Shown: positions 53,765-63,432, counted from the first letter of the stretch. The stretch: DNA of 64,000 nucleotides from Komagataeibacter sucrofermentans DSM 15973 (GCF_040581405.1 NZ_CP137157.1:1554001-1618000), one strand, 5' to 3'. Made by a program: numbers and translations. The notes: generated by a model not told the origin, from the sequence alone.

Positions 53765-54358
53765 CTATGGCAGGGTAAATGCCAGCGTGTCGGCCAGATG
53801 CTGGCGATAGCGCTGGATATCCGCCTCGATCGACGGGTTCTTGATCACGTCCGTGGCAAGGAAGGTTGGCAGGGCCGAGAGCGCAAGAAACTGATTGGCC
53901 TTGTGGAAAGGAAAATAGACGGCATCGATCCCCCTGCCCTCAAAGAACTGCGCGGGGTCGACAACGGCCTCTTCCGGTGCATTCCATGTCAATGAAAGCA
54001 TGTAATGCCTGCCATGCAGCAGGCCACCTGAGCCGTATTTGCGCTCGGGGTGGGCGCGGCTGCGGCCATCGCTGGCGTAAAGCGCGCCGTGACCGGCGGT
54101 AAAGACCTCATCCATGTATTTCTTGACGATCCACGGCGCGCCCATCCACCACCCCGGCATCTGGTAGATCACCAGGTCGGCCCACAGGAAGTTCTGCACT
54201 TCTTCTGTAATGTCATAGCCTGAATCAATCTTTGTCTGCCGCAGGGCAAAACCTGCCGCCGCCAGCGTCTCGGCTGCGACAGCCTGCAAGGTATCATTCA
54301 GCCGACCGTGCGAATGGGCAAACTTTTTTCCGCCGTTCAGAAGAAGGATGTTTTTCAC
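53765..54358 (-). CDS. mdaB: NADPH:quinone reductase MdaB
   Basis: A 197-residue flavodoxin-fold FAD-dependent quinone reductase. The start at the GTG at 54358, preceded by GAGGGG, gives the family N-terminus VKNILLLNGGKKFAHSHGRL. The conserved FLWADLVIYQMPGWWMGAPW and VKKYMDEVFTAGHGALYASDGR stretches follow, then HYMLSLTWNAPEEA. MdaB keeps quinones two-electron reduced and protects against oxidative stress. It lies between tag and sldBA, with a terminator between it and sldA. Confidence 0.93.
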   Translation of the reverse strand: MKNILLLNGGKKFAHSHGRLNDTLQAVAAETLAAAGFALRQTKIDSGYDITEEVQNFLWADLVIYQMPGWWMGAPWIVKKYMDEVFTAGHGALYASDGRSRAHPERKYGSGGLLHGRHYMLSLTWNAPEEAVVDPAQFFEGRGIDAVYFPFHKANQFLALSALPTFLATDVIKNPSIEADIQRYRQHLADTLAFTLP

Positions 54359-54448
54359 GCTCTGTCCCCTCATGTTCGACCATCAGGGATAAGGTCTGCT
54401 TTCGCGCCACACAACGGGCAAACACTGGGCCTGCCCGGCAAAGGGCAT

Positions 54449-54481
54449 AAAAAAACCGGGGCCGCATTGCACGGCCCCGGT
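54449..54481 (-). terminator. Terminator after sldA
   Basis: Arms ACCGGGGCCG and CGGCCCCGGT around CATTGCA, followed on the minus strand by seven T residues. It lies 28 bases beyond the sldA stop. Confidence 0.93.
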
Positions 54482-54509
54482 CGGGTCAGTCAGATCCTGA
54501 CGGGTCGGA

Positions 54510-56714
54510 TCAGTTCACGTCGTCCAGCGCATAGACCACAAGGTCATCCGTCACCGGCGTCATCATGAAGTGGTGGCCACCGGCCATGATGGCGACATAC
54601 TGCTTGCCCTTGTATTCATACGTCATGGGCGTGGCCTGGCCGCCACCGGGCAGCACGTCGTTCCACACTTCTTTGCCGGTATGGATATCGAAGGCATGGA
54701 TCATGTTGTCGGTTGTCGCGGCAACAAAGATCAGCCCGCCAGCGGTAATGACCGGGCCGCCATTGTTAGGCGTGCCGATGGTCAGCGGCAGGTGCGTGGG
54801 CAGGCCAAACGGGCCGTTGGCGCGCGCGCTGCCCAGCGGGTGCTGCCACAGCACTTTCTGGGTGTGCATGTCGATCGCGGTAATCATGCCATAGGGCGGG
54901 CGGTTGCACATCATGCCCGTATATTCATCCCAGAACGGCGAGACCACGATGCCATAAGGCGTTTCCGCCATGGCGCCAGCACCTTCGGCACCGCCGCCGC
55001 CGGGCTTGAAGTTGGGGTCATCCACCGGCATCAGGCCCAGCTTGTCGGCCTTCTTGCGGCTGACCAGCTGGTCATACATCGGCGTGTTGTTCCAGTTGGC
55101 GATCAGGATACCGGTCTTTTCGTCATACGCCACGCTGCCCCAGTCCGAGCCACCGTTATAGCCGGGATATTCCAGCCAGGGCTTGTCGATGCTGGGCGGG
55201 GTGAACTCACCCACGTAATGCGCGCGCCGGTATTTCAGGCGGCAGTAAAGCTGATCGATGGGGGACATGCCCCACATGTCGGCTTCCTTGAGCGGAGCGA
55301 AGCCAAGGCGCGGCATGCCAACCGACCAGGGCTGCGTGGGCGAGCGCGTGTCACCCGGCACCATGCCTGGCGAAGGCGCGGGCCGTTCTTCAACCGGCAG
55401 CACCGGGTCGCCCGTGCGGCGGTCGAGCACGAACGTCTGGCCACGCTTGGTGGGCATGATCAGGGCCGGAACCGTCGAGCCATCAGGCTTGGTGAAGTCC
55501 ATCAACGTGGGCTGCGAGCCGATGTCGTAGTCCCACACATCCTTGTGCACGGTCTGGAACACCCAGCGCGGCTCGCCGGTTTTCACGTCAATCGCCACGA
55601 CGGCGGAGGAGACCTTGTTTTCTTCCGGGCTACGCATGGCGCTGTAGTAATCGGCAGCCGAGTTACCTGTGGGCACGTAAACCAGCCCCAGCGCGTTATC
55701 ACCAATCATGGCCGCCCAGGAGTTGGGGGTGCCGCGACTGTAATGCTCGCCTTCCTTCGGCTCGCCATGTTCATGCGGACGGTTGACATCCCACGCCCAC
55801 AGGAAGCGCCCGGTCTCGGCGTCATACCCACGGATCACGCCCGAGGGCGCCCAGCGGCGCTGGCCATCGAGAATTTCCTGGTTGGTGATGATCGCGCCAT
55901 TGACGATGGGCGGCGGCGCGGTCTCGGCCACGAAGCCGGGCACCGACTCACCCATGCCCTTCATCAGGTTGACCATGCCGTGCCAGCCAAAGCCTTCGCA
56001 CACCTTGCCATCTTCGCTGTCCACCTCGATCAGGCGTTCATCAAGCGTGGCTTCAAGAATACGGTGATGACAGTGCTCGCCTTCCGGCACGGTGGAGGAA
56101 GTGTAATACACCACCGCCTTACACGCCGCCGTGTAGGGGATGCTCTCGTATTTCTCGTTGGCATGGAAATGCCAGACTTCCTTGCCGGTAGCGGGGTCGA
56201 TGCGCATCATGTCGTTCAGCGCGGAACACATGTACAGGCCGTCACCCACCTTGATGGGCGTGGTCTCGGCCGCCCATTTATTGGTCTGCCCCGGCCCCGG
56301 CTTGCTGCCGGTGTGGTAGATGAAGGCACGCTTGAGGTGGCCGATATTGGCAGGCGTGATCTGGTCAAGCGGCGAGAAGCGGGTCGCCTTGTCATCACGC
56401 CCGTAGCCGGGCCAGTCATCATGCGCGGGGTTGGCCGTGACCTGGTCCACCATGGGGGTGGCTTCGCTCGGCTCGGCAGGCGGACCGTCAGGGATGTTGG
56501 CAGCGTTCACACCCGGAGACTGGGGCGCATTGGGCGAAGGCGCCGAGAACGCATCGGTCGGCGGTGTTGGCGTGCCGGGCGCAACCGTGGCATTGCCATT
56601 GCCGGGCGGCTGGTCAGCAGGGGGAACCTGCGCAAGTGCCGAGGCGCCAACGGTGCCCGCAATAATGGTGGCGCCGAGCAGCAGAGTGCGCAGCATGGGG
56701 GTTTTGGCGGACAT
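54510..56714 (-). CDS. sldA: PQQ-dependent polyol (glycerol/sorbitol) dehydrogenase large subunit
   Basis: Membrane-bound quinoprotein that oxidises glycerol, D-sorbitol, D-arabitol and similar polyols at the periplasmic face and reduces ubiquinone. It has 734 residues with a signal peptide (1-28, ending ALAQ) and a Pro-rich linker, then an eight-bladed PQQ propeller starting DDWPGYGRDDKATRFSPLDQ. Tryptophan-docking repeats include TGKEVWHFHA and TGEPRWVFQT. No haem site is present, which separates it from the alcohol dehydrogenases. The start overlaps the sldB stop (TAATG) with GGGAGG upstream. Size and the separate small membrane subunit point to SldA rather than glucose dehydrogenase. Confidence 0.92.
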   Translation of the reverse strand: MSAKTPMLRTLLLGATIIAGTVGASALAQVPPADQPPGNGNATVAPGTPTPPTDAFSAPSPNAPQSPGVNAANIPDGPPAEPSEATPMVDQVTANPAHDDWPGYGRDDKATRFSPLDQITPANIGHLKRAFIYHTGSKPGPGQTNKWAAETTPIKVGDGLYMCSALNDMMRIDPATGKEVWHFHANEKYESIPYTAACKAVVYYTSSTVPEGEHCHHRILEATLDERLIEVDSEDGKVCEGFGWHGMVNLMKGMGESVPGFVAETAPPPIVNGAIITNQEILDGQRRWAPSGVIRGYDAETGRFLWAWDVNRPHEHGEPKEGEHYSRGTPNSWAAMIGDNALGLVYVPTGNSAADYYSAMRSPEENKVSSAVVAIDVKTGEPRWVFQTVHKDVWDYDIGSQPTLMDFTKPDGSTVPALIMPTKRGQTFVLDRRTGDPVLPVEERPAPSPGMVPGDTRSPTQPWSVGMPRLGFAPLKEADMWGMSPIDQLYCRLKYRRAHYVGEFTPPSIDKPWLEYPGYNGGSDWGSVAYDEKTGILIANWNNTPMYDQLVSRKKADKLGLMPVDDPNFKPGGGGAEGAGAMAETPYGIVVSPFWDEYTGMMCNRPPYGMITAIDMHTQKVLWQHPLGSARANGPFGLPTHLPLTIGTPNNGGPVITAGGLIFVAATTDNMIHAFDIHTGKEVWNDVLPGGGQATPMTYEYKGKQYVAIMAGGHHFMMTPVTDDLVVYALDDVN

Positions 56715-57100
56715 TATGCGACCTCCCGCACGGATGTTGAGTGAGCGCTTTCCATGCGGCGCAGGGCGGGCAGGCACAGAGCCACGGCAATGGCGAGGAT
56801 GGTCGGCCCGAACACGCGGGGCAGCAGGCCCCAGCCATCAAACCCGACTTCCCAGAAAGCCCACAGCCACGTCACGCCAACAGCGGCCAGATACAGCATG
56901 GCCCCCATGGAGCGGCCCATGGCCATGAGCACGCCCGCTGCCGTGACGGCAATGCCAATAATGACATAATACCAGGAGCCACCCAGAAACATGAGTTCGG
57001 CACCCATATAGGCAAGGGGCAGCCCCAGAAGAACGATAACAACCGCAAGACCCAGGATCGCCCACGCGGCGGGGGTCTGTGGTTTTATGAAAGCTGACAT
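56714..57100 (-). CDS. sldB: Membrane subunit of polyol dehydrogenase
   Basis: A 128-residue protein with five hydrophobic helices (about 13-30, 34-50, 54-66, 67-83 and 92-110), equal in size to SldB of Gluconobacter and similar to the N-terminal membrane domain of glucose dehydrogenase. It is needed to anchor and activate SldA. Its ATG at 57100 is preceded by GGAGG (about ten bases upstream). The pair is transcribed from the long gap on the right. Confidence 0.9.
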   Translation of the reverse strand: MSAFIKPQTPAAWAILGLAVVIVLLGLPLAYMGAELMFLGGSWYYVIIGIAVTAAGVLMAMGRSMGAMLYLAAVGVTWLWAFWEVGFDGWGLLPRVFGPTILAIAVALCLPALRRMESAHSTSVREVA

Positions 57101-58166
57101 GATGGATATTCCTCCAGTATCATGTAACGGAAGCTAATCCCGTTAATATCATGCATGAAAAAACTTAATCGTGAGGTCGGTAACGGATTTATTATAATTG
57201 TATCAATATTTACAGTAATCCGCCAAAAAAACGGCAGACTCATGCCGCTTCTGGCAATCTGCCTTGCAAGCGAAGCGTAGTGGAGGAATATTTTTTACTT
57301 CGCGGCCTCGCCTGAGGAAACTATTTCGGTTTTACCGTAAAACAGCCATGCGTCATGCGATCTTCAATAGCGGGAAGGCACAGGGGCAGCACGCGGTGCC
57401 GAAGAAACATAACGCAAATAAATCTGCCTCAAAAACGGGCATGTTATGGCCTGTTGCATTATAGAGGCATTAAAGACCACCCCGAAGCATGGCGTTGTAA
57501 AGGGGTACAAATATTTTCTTTCCCCTTGCCATCCGCAAGCCAGATGGCACGGGGCCTGCCCATAACAGGTTTACAGGCGCGGGTATAATGAGGGGTGGAC
57601 CTTATATAAAGGTGTATCATCCCTCTTTATGATGATCGAAACGGCACTCTTTTCATCATCCCGGGTTAATGCCAGCAAGACTGACATTGTGCCTGCCAGC
57701 CCCGCACGCGGCATATCTGATGACACAATGTTTCAACATCGGCAGTAGGGACACGGATGAACATGGCACGCCCATCTCACGCAACAGGAATGACCAGACA
57801 TGCTCCGTCTGGCTGCAAAACCGTGTGGGATGGATAGCAGGGCAAAAGCGCATGGACCGAACAATCATTGCGCCAGCCTAATCGGGCGCTCCATTCATGC
57901 TGTCATTTGAAATGAGAAAACTGCTTGAATAGTATCTCAGCATGAAGAGCGCTTCCCTTCTGGCAGAACATGCCAGCGCGCGCAGCACGGCAGGGCGCGG
58001 ATCGTGTTTTGCTTCAGCAACCGCCCCGATTGCGCCCGCTGCCATTGCGGGCCGAGACCATGCCAACCATGGGATCAGTATATGGCCTACAGGCCCAGAT
58101 CAGCATCATCTATATACGATTATATATAGACAATGACAGACCTGTTCCTCATCATATGCTGTCATG
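57101..58166. promoter_or_regulatory. Long gene-poor gap upstream of sldBA
   Basis: About 1070 bases. AT-rich near 57170-57220 (the likely sldBA promoter), near 57600 and near 58090-58140. An imperfect palindrome ACCTT/AAGGT with a TATA core lies at about 57598-57614. Short ORFs on both strands lack ribosome sites and codon bias. No insertion-sequence ends are visible. Its length suggests regulatory sites or a decayed gene. Confidence 0.4.
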
Positions 58167-58580
58167 TCAGGCAACCTGTCGGGGCAGAAGATCGTGCAGC
58201 GTGGTCTGGTCCAGCACATCAAGGAAAGCCGTAAGCGAGCGGGCCAGCAGATGACGCAGGCGGCACATATCGGCCAGCACGCAGGCCTGCCCGTATTCTG
58301 GCTCGCAGGCTTTCATGGAGAGCATGTCCGCCTCCATCATGCGCACGATGTCGCCTATGATGATCTCATGCGGCATGCGTGGCAGTTCCAGCCCCCCTGC
58401 CCGGCCCCGACGCGTATCGACAACCCCGTTGGTAGAAAGCCGATTGACCACCTTGACGAGGTGATTATGGGAAATGCCATGATTTTCGGAAATTTCATGA
58501 ACGGAAACGCGTCGACCAGGGTTTTGTCCCAGATAAACCAGAACGCGAATGGCGTAGTCGGTATGAAGGGTCAGGCGCAT
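58167..58580 (-). CDS. Rrf2-family regulator, copy 2
   Basis: A 137-residue winged-helix regulator of the Rrf2 family. It starts MRLTLHTDYAIRVLVYLGQN, with the DNA-binding helix HNHLVKVVNRLS. Three cysteines spaced C-x7-C-x5-C (EPEYGQ and VLADM between) fall where NsrR and IscR hold their iron-sulfur cluster. It is a paralogue of the next gene upstream: 92 identical residues over 137 aligned without gaps, by my count. It lies 331 bases after it and has its own AT-rich promoter. Confidence 0.9.
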   Translation of the reverse strand: MRLTLHTDYAIRVLVYLGQNPGRRVSVHEISENHGISHNHLVKVVNRLSTNGVVDTRRGRAGGLELPRMPHEIIIGDIVRMMEADMLSMKACEPEYGQACVLADMCRLRHLLARSLTAFLDVLDQTTLHDLLPRQVA

Positions 58581-58911
58581 GGTGTCTGTGCTCTGGCTCC
58601 CTGTCTTGTAAGGCCCGCCTGCATGATGATGCAGCAGGCGGTAGGCCAAGGCGACGGCGTGCGGGACATGGTATTCCTGTTATTACACTATGTGAGCCAA
58701 CTTCCTCGTACCATAACAAAAAAGACTGCTCTTGTCCTTATTGCAACCGGAAAATATGGTCTTTCTGTTATATATACAAATCTTATGTCACTATAATTTA
58801 AACTGATAAATGACTCGGCACGGATCATGCCGGCACCCGCGATCCTTCACCATCACGCGTACCGGATTTCCCGAAAATCACATGCCTTCAGCCTGCCTGC
58901 ATGGGCCTGAT
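58581..58911. promoter_or_regulatory. AT-rich promoter gap between the two Rrf2 genes
   Basis: This 331-base gap holds an AT-rich block (58740-58815) that should be the promoter of the left Rrf2 copy. No terminator with a T-run is seen after the right copy, so read-through from the c-di-GMP operon is possible. Confidence 0.45.
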
Positions 58912-59328
58912 TTACAGTTTTTTAGGCTCATGCAGGATATCATGCAGGGTAATGCGATCGAGCACCGACAGGAAGGCATTGACCGATTTGGCGAACAGCC
59001 CGCGCAGGCGGCAGGCATCCGCCAAAACGCATGCCTGTCCGTTTTCAGGATTGCAGGACACAATTTTGCCCATATCCGCCTCCATAAGGCGAATGATGTC
59101 GCCGATAATGATCTGGTGCGGCGCGCCGGCCAACTCCAGCCCGCCACTACGCCCGCGCCGCGCCAGAATGACACCGTTGCTGGACAGACGGTTCACCACC
59201 TTGACCAGATGATTCTGGGAAATGCTGTGCGTCTGGGCAATCTCCTGAATCGCGACCCGTCTACCGGGATTCTGCCCAAGATAGATAAGGGTCCGAATGG
59301 AGTAGTCGGTGTAAAGGGTAAGGCGCAT
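58912..59328 (-). CDS. Rrf2-family regulator in the c-di-GMP operon
   Basis: A 138-residue Rrf2 protein like NsrR. It starts MRLTLYTDYSIRTLIYLGQN; the helix QNHLVKVVNRLSSNGV binds DNA, and CNPENGQACVLADAC supplies three cysteines with the NsrR spacing, so it likely holds an iron-sulfur cluster that senses NO or redox state. It begins six bases after the cyclase stop, so it is co-transcribed as the last gene of the c-di-GMP operon. Confidence 0.92.
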   Translation of the reverse strand: MRLTLYTDYSIRTLIYLGQNPGRRVAIQEIAQTHSISQNHLVKVVNRLSSNGVILARRGRSGGLELAGAPHQIIIGDIIRLMEADMGKIVSCNPENGQACVLADACRLRGLFAKSVNAFLSVLDRITLHDILHEPKKL

Positions 59329-59334
59329 GGCGTG

Positions 59335-61077
59335 TCATGACGCCTGTAACGTGATCTCGGTATGATCTGGCGCAATGATGTGTTCCGCAAGCACAAGATT
59401 TGCGGCCGAAATCGGGGGAGAAATATAAAAACCCTGAATCCGGTCAGCGCCCATCTCGCGCAGCGCGTCCATCTGGGCTTTCGTTTCCACGCCGCTCACG
59501 GTCACGCTCAGCCCAAATGCATGGGCCAACCCGATCAGATGTGCCACCACATCGCACGCCTGCTGGCTGGTTTCAATGTCCTTGACCAGCCCGCGTGAAA
59601 TTTTGGCCTGCGTGAAAGAAATCGTGCGCAGAACCGAGATTGGCAGCGTCGCCAGCCCGAAATCATCCAGTGTCAGCTGAAAGCCAAGTTCCTTGAGTTC
59701 CTGCAGGCGCTGCAGCACGCGATCGGAGCGCCTGCCCGCCAGAACGCTTTCCGATACTTCCAGCACGTAATCGGATGCCTTGCCGCCCTGCCGCTTTATT
59801 TCAGCCTCAAGATCATTCTGGAAGCCGATATTAAGCAGGTCCAGCCGCGAGAGATTGATGGTCAGGTTGGGATACGTGTCGAGGCTTGTATTCCACATCC
59901 GCATGTCATTCTGGAAGGACTTGACCAGGCGCGGGCTCATGACCTGGGCCAGGGCTGCATCAAGGAACACATCGCGGAAACTTTCCGCCGCCAGCAGGCC
60001 GCGCTGCGGGTGGTGCCAGCGCAGCAGCGCCTCGATCTGATCGCACCTGCCGGTGCTGAAGTTCATGATCGGCTGGTAGTAAAGCTCGAACTGGTCCTTC
60101 TGCACCCCTTCACGCGCATCATTGAGGATCTGGGCCCGCTCAAGCGCATGCTGGTGCAGGGTAATGTCAAACATGCGCGCCTGGTGGCCACCCGCGCGCT
60201 TGGCGGCATAAAGCGCGATATCGGCATTCTTCTGAAGCGATTCAGCACTTTCCTGGCTGGCAATGGGGCTGACCCCGATGCTGCCCGACACGTTGACCAT
60301 GGTGTTGCCCACCTCGATCGGCGCTTCAAGCTCGGCCAGAAGCTTCTCCAGCATGAGGGAAAGCGGGTATTTGTGCAGCGTGTGGTTGAGGATGAGCGCA
60401 AACTCATCGCCCCCCAGCCGGCAGACCGCATCTTCAGGATGAACAAGGGCAAGAAGGCGGTTGGAAATCACCTTCAGCACCACATCGCCCGCATGGTGGC
60501 CATGGATGTCGTTGATCTGCTTGAAGCCATCGAGATCGAACATGACCAGCATGATATCGCGGGTAATGTTCTGCGATTTGTCTTCCACCGCGGCCTGCAG
60601 CATGTTGTTGAAACCGCCACGGTTGAACAGCCCCGTCAACGGGTCGGTTGCGGCAAGCGACTTGAGCCGGTCACGGGTGTTCATGAGTTCGGTAATCTCG
60701 AAGCGGGTCGCAACATACCCCTCCACCGCGCCAAGCGAGTTGGGCTTGGGCATGATGGTGGTCGCCACCCAGTACAGCGTGCCATCCTTGGCCCGGTTGC
60801 AGATATTGCCACGCCATATCTCGCCACCCCGAATGGTGCGGTACATCTGCCTGAAAAAGCTCGCATCATGATAGCCGGAATTGACGATGCGGTGCGTCGC
60901 CCCCAGCAGTTCCTCACGCGGGTAGCGGCTGATCTCGCAAAAGCGGTCATTCACATAGGTAATCACACCGCGCACATCGGTAATGGCCACGATCAGGACA
61001 TTATCCACAACATCCGCCCAGAAATCAGAATCCTGGTGGGTCAGCGCGCGCAGGCGGTCATCGTGCTTGAGTGACAT
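59335..61077 (-). CDS. dgc: PAS-GGDEF-EAL diguanylate cyclase
   Basis: A 580-residue cytosolic protein. A PAS domain spans about 20-120, the GGDEF domain about 140-300 with an intact RLGGDEFAL, and the EAL domain about 315-570. GGDEF is active-looking; the RxxD inhibitory site is absent (HPED at that place). The EAL domain keeps EALLRW and DDFG, but loop 6 reads DDFGLATLP instead of DDFGTGYSS and KIDRSF is KISRGL, so phosphodiesterase activity is doubtful. It should make c-di-GMP. Start at the ATG at 61077, with GGAG upstream. Gene order matches the pdeA-dgc pairs of Komagataeibacter. Confidence 0.92.
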   Translation of the reverse strand: MSLKHDDRLRALTHQDSDFWADVVDNVLIVAITDVRGVITYVNDRFCEISRYPREELLGATHRIVNSGYHDASFFRQMYRTIRGGEIWRGNICNRAKDGTLYWVATTIMPKPNSLGAVEGYVATRFEITELMNTRDRLKSLAATDPLTGLFNRGGFNNMLQAAVEDKSQNITRDIMLVMFDLDGFKQINDIHGHHAGDVVLKVISNRLLALVHPEDAVCRLGGDEFALILNHTLHKYPLSLMLEKLLAELEAPIEVGNTMVNVSGSIGVSPIASQESAESLQKNADIALYAAKRAGGHQARMFDITLHQHALERAQILNDAREGVQKDQFELYYQPIMNFSTGRCDQIEALLRWHHPQRGLLAAESFRDVFLDAALAQVMSPRLVKSFQNDMRMWNTSLDTYPNLTINLSRLDLLNIGFQNDLEAEIKRQGGKASDYVLEVSESVLAGRRSDRVLQRLQELKELGFQLTLDDFGLATLPISVLRTISFTQAKISRGLVKDIETSQQACDVVAHLIGLAHAFGLSVTVSGVETKAQMDALREMGADRIQGFYISPPISAANLVLAEHIIAPDHTEITLQAS

Positions 61078-61107
61078 GGCATATGGCTCCATCTATCCCG
61101 TAGCGGA

Positions 61108-63432
61108 TCAGGACTTTGCGGGGGTTGCGGGGCTTGCAGCGGCAGGCCTGGCTGTGGAAGCAGCTTCTTTCTTGCCGCTATTCTCGGGCTTGCCATCCTT
61201 CCTGGCGCGGGCTGCCTCAATCTCGCGAATGACGGCAGGCGCTCCGCCACGGCGCACCCAGGCTTCAAGATCCTGCGGTGCCAGAGGCTTGGCGAACAGG
61301 TAGCCCTGCATCACGTCGCAGTTCAGTTTTTCCAGCAGGTCACGCTGCTGTTCGGTCTCGACGCCTTCGGTCACCACCGTCATGCCCAGCCGCGAGCCGA
61401 TGCCGATCACCGCCATGGTCACGGCCTGGGCATTGGTGTCGTATTCAAAATCGTTGATGAAGCTGCGGTCGATCTTGATCTCGGTCAGTGGCAGGCGCGT
61501 CAGTCGCGACAGCGATGAGTAGCCGGTGCCGAAATCATCCATCGACAGGCCGCAGCCGATATTGCGGATCGACTGGAGCACTTCCTCGGTGTCGCGGCTG
61601 TTATCCATCATCACGCTTTCGGTGATTTCCACCGTCAGGCGTGCGGGCTTGAGGTTGTGGTCCTTGAGCAGGGCGGCGATATGCTCGGGCAGCGCGCGAT
61701 TGCGGAAATGCACGGCAGACAGGTTCACGGCCACGGTGGGCACATGCACGCCGTCACGGTCCCACTTCACGATCTGGCGGCAGGCCTCAAGCAGCGACCA
61801 GCGGCCAATGGCCTCGATCTGGCCGGTCTCTTCCGCCACAGCGATGAAGCGCGAGGGGAAGATGTTGCCCAGATGCGGATGATGCCAGCGCGACAGCGCT
61901 TCGACGCCACTTAGTTCAAGCGTATGGGTGCGCACCTGCGGCTGATAGTGCAGTTGCAGCATGCCCTGCGCCAGCGAATCACGCAGCGCCGAGCCGAGCA
62001 CCAACCGGTCCTGCGCCACCTGGTTCTTTTCCAGATTGGCGAAGCGGAAAATGCCGCGTCCGTCTTCCTTCGCCTGCCGCATGGCGGTATCGGCGTGGCT
62101 GAGCAGGGATTCGCTGTCCGGACCGTTGGCAGGGAAGGTGCTGATGCCGATCGAGCACGAAATCGACAGCGTGTTCTGCCCGATCTGAAGCGGCCGACCG
62201 ATGGTTTCAAGCAGCTGGCGGCCGATATCCTCGATCTGCTTGCCGTCGCAATCGGGCACCACCACCACGAATTCGTCACCGCCCGAGCGGCTGAGCACGT
62301 AATCTTCCTTGGCGATGGAGCGGATGCGCCCTGCGATCTCGACAAGGAATTGGTCGGCATAGACATGGCCAAGCGCATCGTTGATATCGCGGAAACGGTC
62401 AATATCGAGCATGAAAATGGCCAGCGTGCGGTTGCCGGGCTGGGCGATGATGTCTTCCATGACGCGATGCAGCGCGCCACGGTTGAGCAGGCCGGTCAGG
62501 CTGTCATAGCGGGCAAGCTGGGTCATGTGGGTCTTGGTGGCGTGCTGCTCCAGCGCCAGCGCACAGAAGGGCAGGCACGCGCCCACCAGGCGCTGCGGCC
62601 ATGCGCCAAGCTGATTGGGCTCGCGCAGGTACAGCGCGAAAATGCCCGTCACGCGCCCGTCACCTGCCATGACGGGTGCTGCATAGCACGACTGCAGCCC
62701 CAGCGAGCGGCACATGGACTGATAATTATCCCACACCAGGCGGCCGGTATAGGAGGCATTGGCCTTGAGCTTTTCCACATCCGAAGGCGACGGCACGGTG
62801 GTTTCAAGCGCATTGCGGATGCGCGGCGGCAGGGCGGAGGTGCAGATCACCCGCCAGGGCTGCGCATCATCAAGCACCAGCAGGGCCGCGACCGAATTGG
62901 GCACGAAGGCTTCAACCTTGCGGCAGATCAGCTCGCCAATATCCTGAATCAGCATGTCACTGGCCGGCGCCTGCAGCACGTCGTTCTGCAGGATCAGGAT
63001 CTTGCGGCGCTGGCTCTCTTCCGTGACGTTCTTCATCACGCCCATGTAGTACGTGAGCCGCTTGTCCCCCGTGCCGATCTGCACCTTGGAGAGCGAAAGC
63101 TCGCCACAGATGTATTCCCCATCCGCGCGGGTGAATTCCACCTCGCGCGATGTGCCGACAATGCGGTTATGCCCGGTCTCGCGATTGCGGTCGATGTAGC
63201 GGTCGTGCTCATGGCGCAGGCGGGTGGGCACCAGGCAGTCGACATTGCGGCCGATCACGTCAGCCCGGGGAATGCCCCACAGCGATTCCGCCGCCTGATT
63301 ATAGAAGATGATCTCGTTTTCCTGCCCGATGATGACGGTTGCATCAATGGCCTGCTCAAGGGCGGGAAGAAGGATTTCTGTGGTGAGGGCAGTGATGTCG
63401 GGCATCGTCGTGCTGTCTTTCTTCGCTATCAT
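61108..63432 (-). CDS. pdeA: PAS-GAF-GGDEF-EAL c-di-GMP phosphodiesterase (PdeA type)
   Basis: A 774-residue cytosolic protein that likely hydrolyses c-di-GMP. Domains: PAS (20-135), GAF (150-310), GGDEF (330-490, motif SGGDEF near 385) and EAL (500-760). The EAL motifs are complete: VEALSRWHHP, VNLSAVHF, EITESVMM, MDDFGTGYSSL, IKIDRSF, EGVETEQQ and MQGYLFAKPL. The PAS region has RHEHDRYIDRNRETGHNRI, like the haem-histidine segment of FixL, so an oxygen-sensing haem is likely, as in the A. xylinum PDEA1 described earlier. The start at 63432 overlaps the Crp/Fnr stop; an ATG at 63405 is the alternative. Confidence 0.93.
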   Translation of the reverse strand: MIAKKDSTTMPDITALTTEILLPALEQAIDATVIIGQENEIIFYNQAAESLWGIPRADVIGRNVDCLVPTRLRHEHDRYIDRNRETGHNRIVGTSREVEFTRADGEYICGELSLSKVQIGTGDKRLTYYMGVMKNVTEESQRRKILILQNDVLQAPASDMLIQDIGELICRKVEAFVPNSVAALLVLDDAQPWRVICTSALPPRIRNALETTVPSPSDVEKLKANASYTGRLVWDNYQSMCRSLGLQSCYAAPVMAGDGRVTGIFALYLREPNQLGAWPQRLVGACLPFCALALEQHATKTHMTQLARYDSLTGLLNRGALHRVMEDIIAQPGNRTLAIFMLDIDRFRDINDALGHVYADQFLVEIAGRIRSIAKEDYVLSRSGGDEFVVVVPDCDGKQIEDIGRQLLETIGRPLQIGQNTLSISCSIGISTFPANGPDSESLLSHADTAMRQAKEDGRGIFRFANLEKNQVAQDRLVLGSALRDSLAQGMLQLHYQPQVRTHTLELSGVEALSRWHHPHLGNIFPSRFIAVAEETGQIEAIGRWSLLEACRQIVKWDRDGVHVPTVAVNLSAVHFRNRALPEHIAALLKDHNLKPARLTVEITESVMMDNSRDTEEVLQSIRNIGCGLSMDDFGTGYSSLSRLTRLPLTEIKIDRSFINDFEYDTNAQAVTMAVIGIGSRLGMTVVTEGVETEQQRDLLEKLNCDVMQGYLFAKPLAPQDLEAWVRRGGAPAVIREIEAARARKDGKPENSGKKEAASTARPAAASPATPAKS

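Noticed and set aside
54570-56744. 724-residue plus-strand frame opposite sldA
   Set aside because: It is the mirror of a GC-rich gene: rich in His, Arg and Gly, with no domain, signal or ribosome site. The minus strand carries clear quinoprotein motifs.
54510-57100. Glucose dehydrogenase (Gcd) reading of the quinoprotein
   Set aside because: Gcd is one chain of about 800 residues with the membrane domain fused. Here a separate 128-residue membrane subunit precedes a 734-residue catalytic subunit with a signal peptide, as in SldBA.
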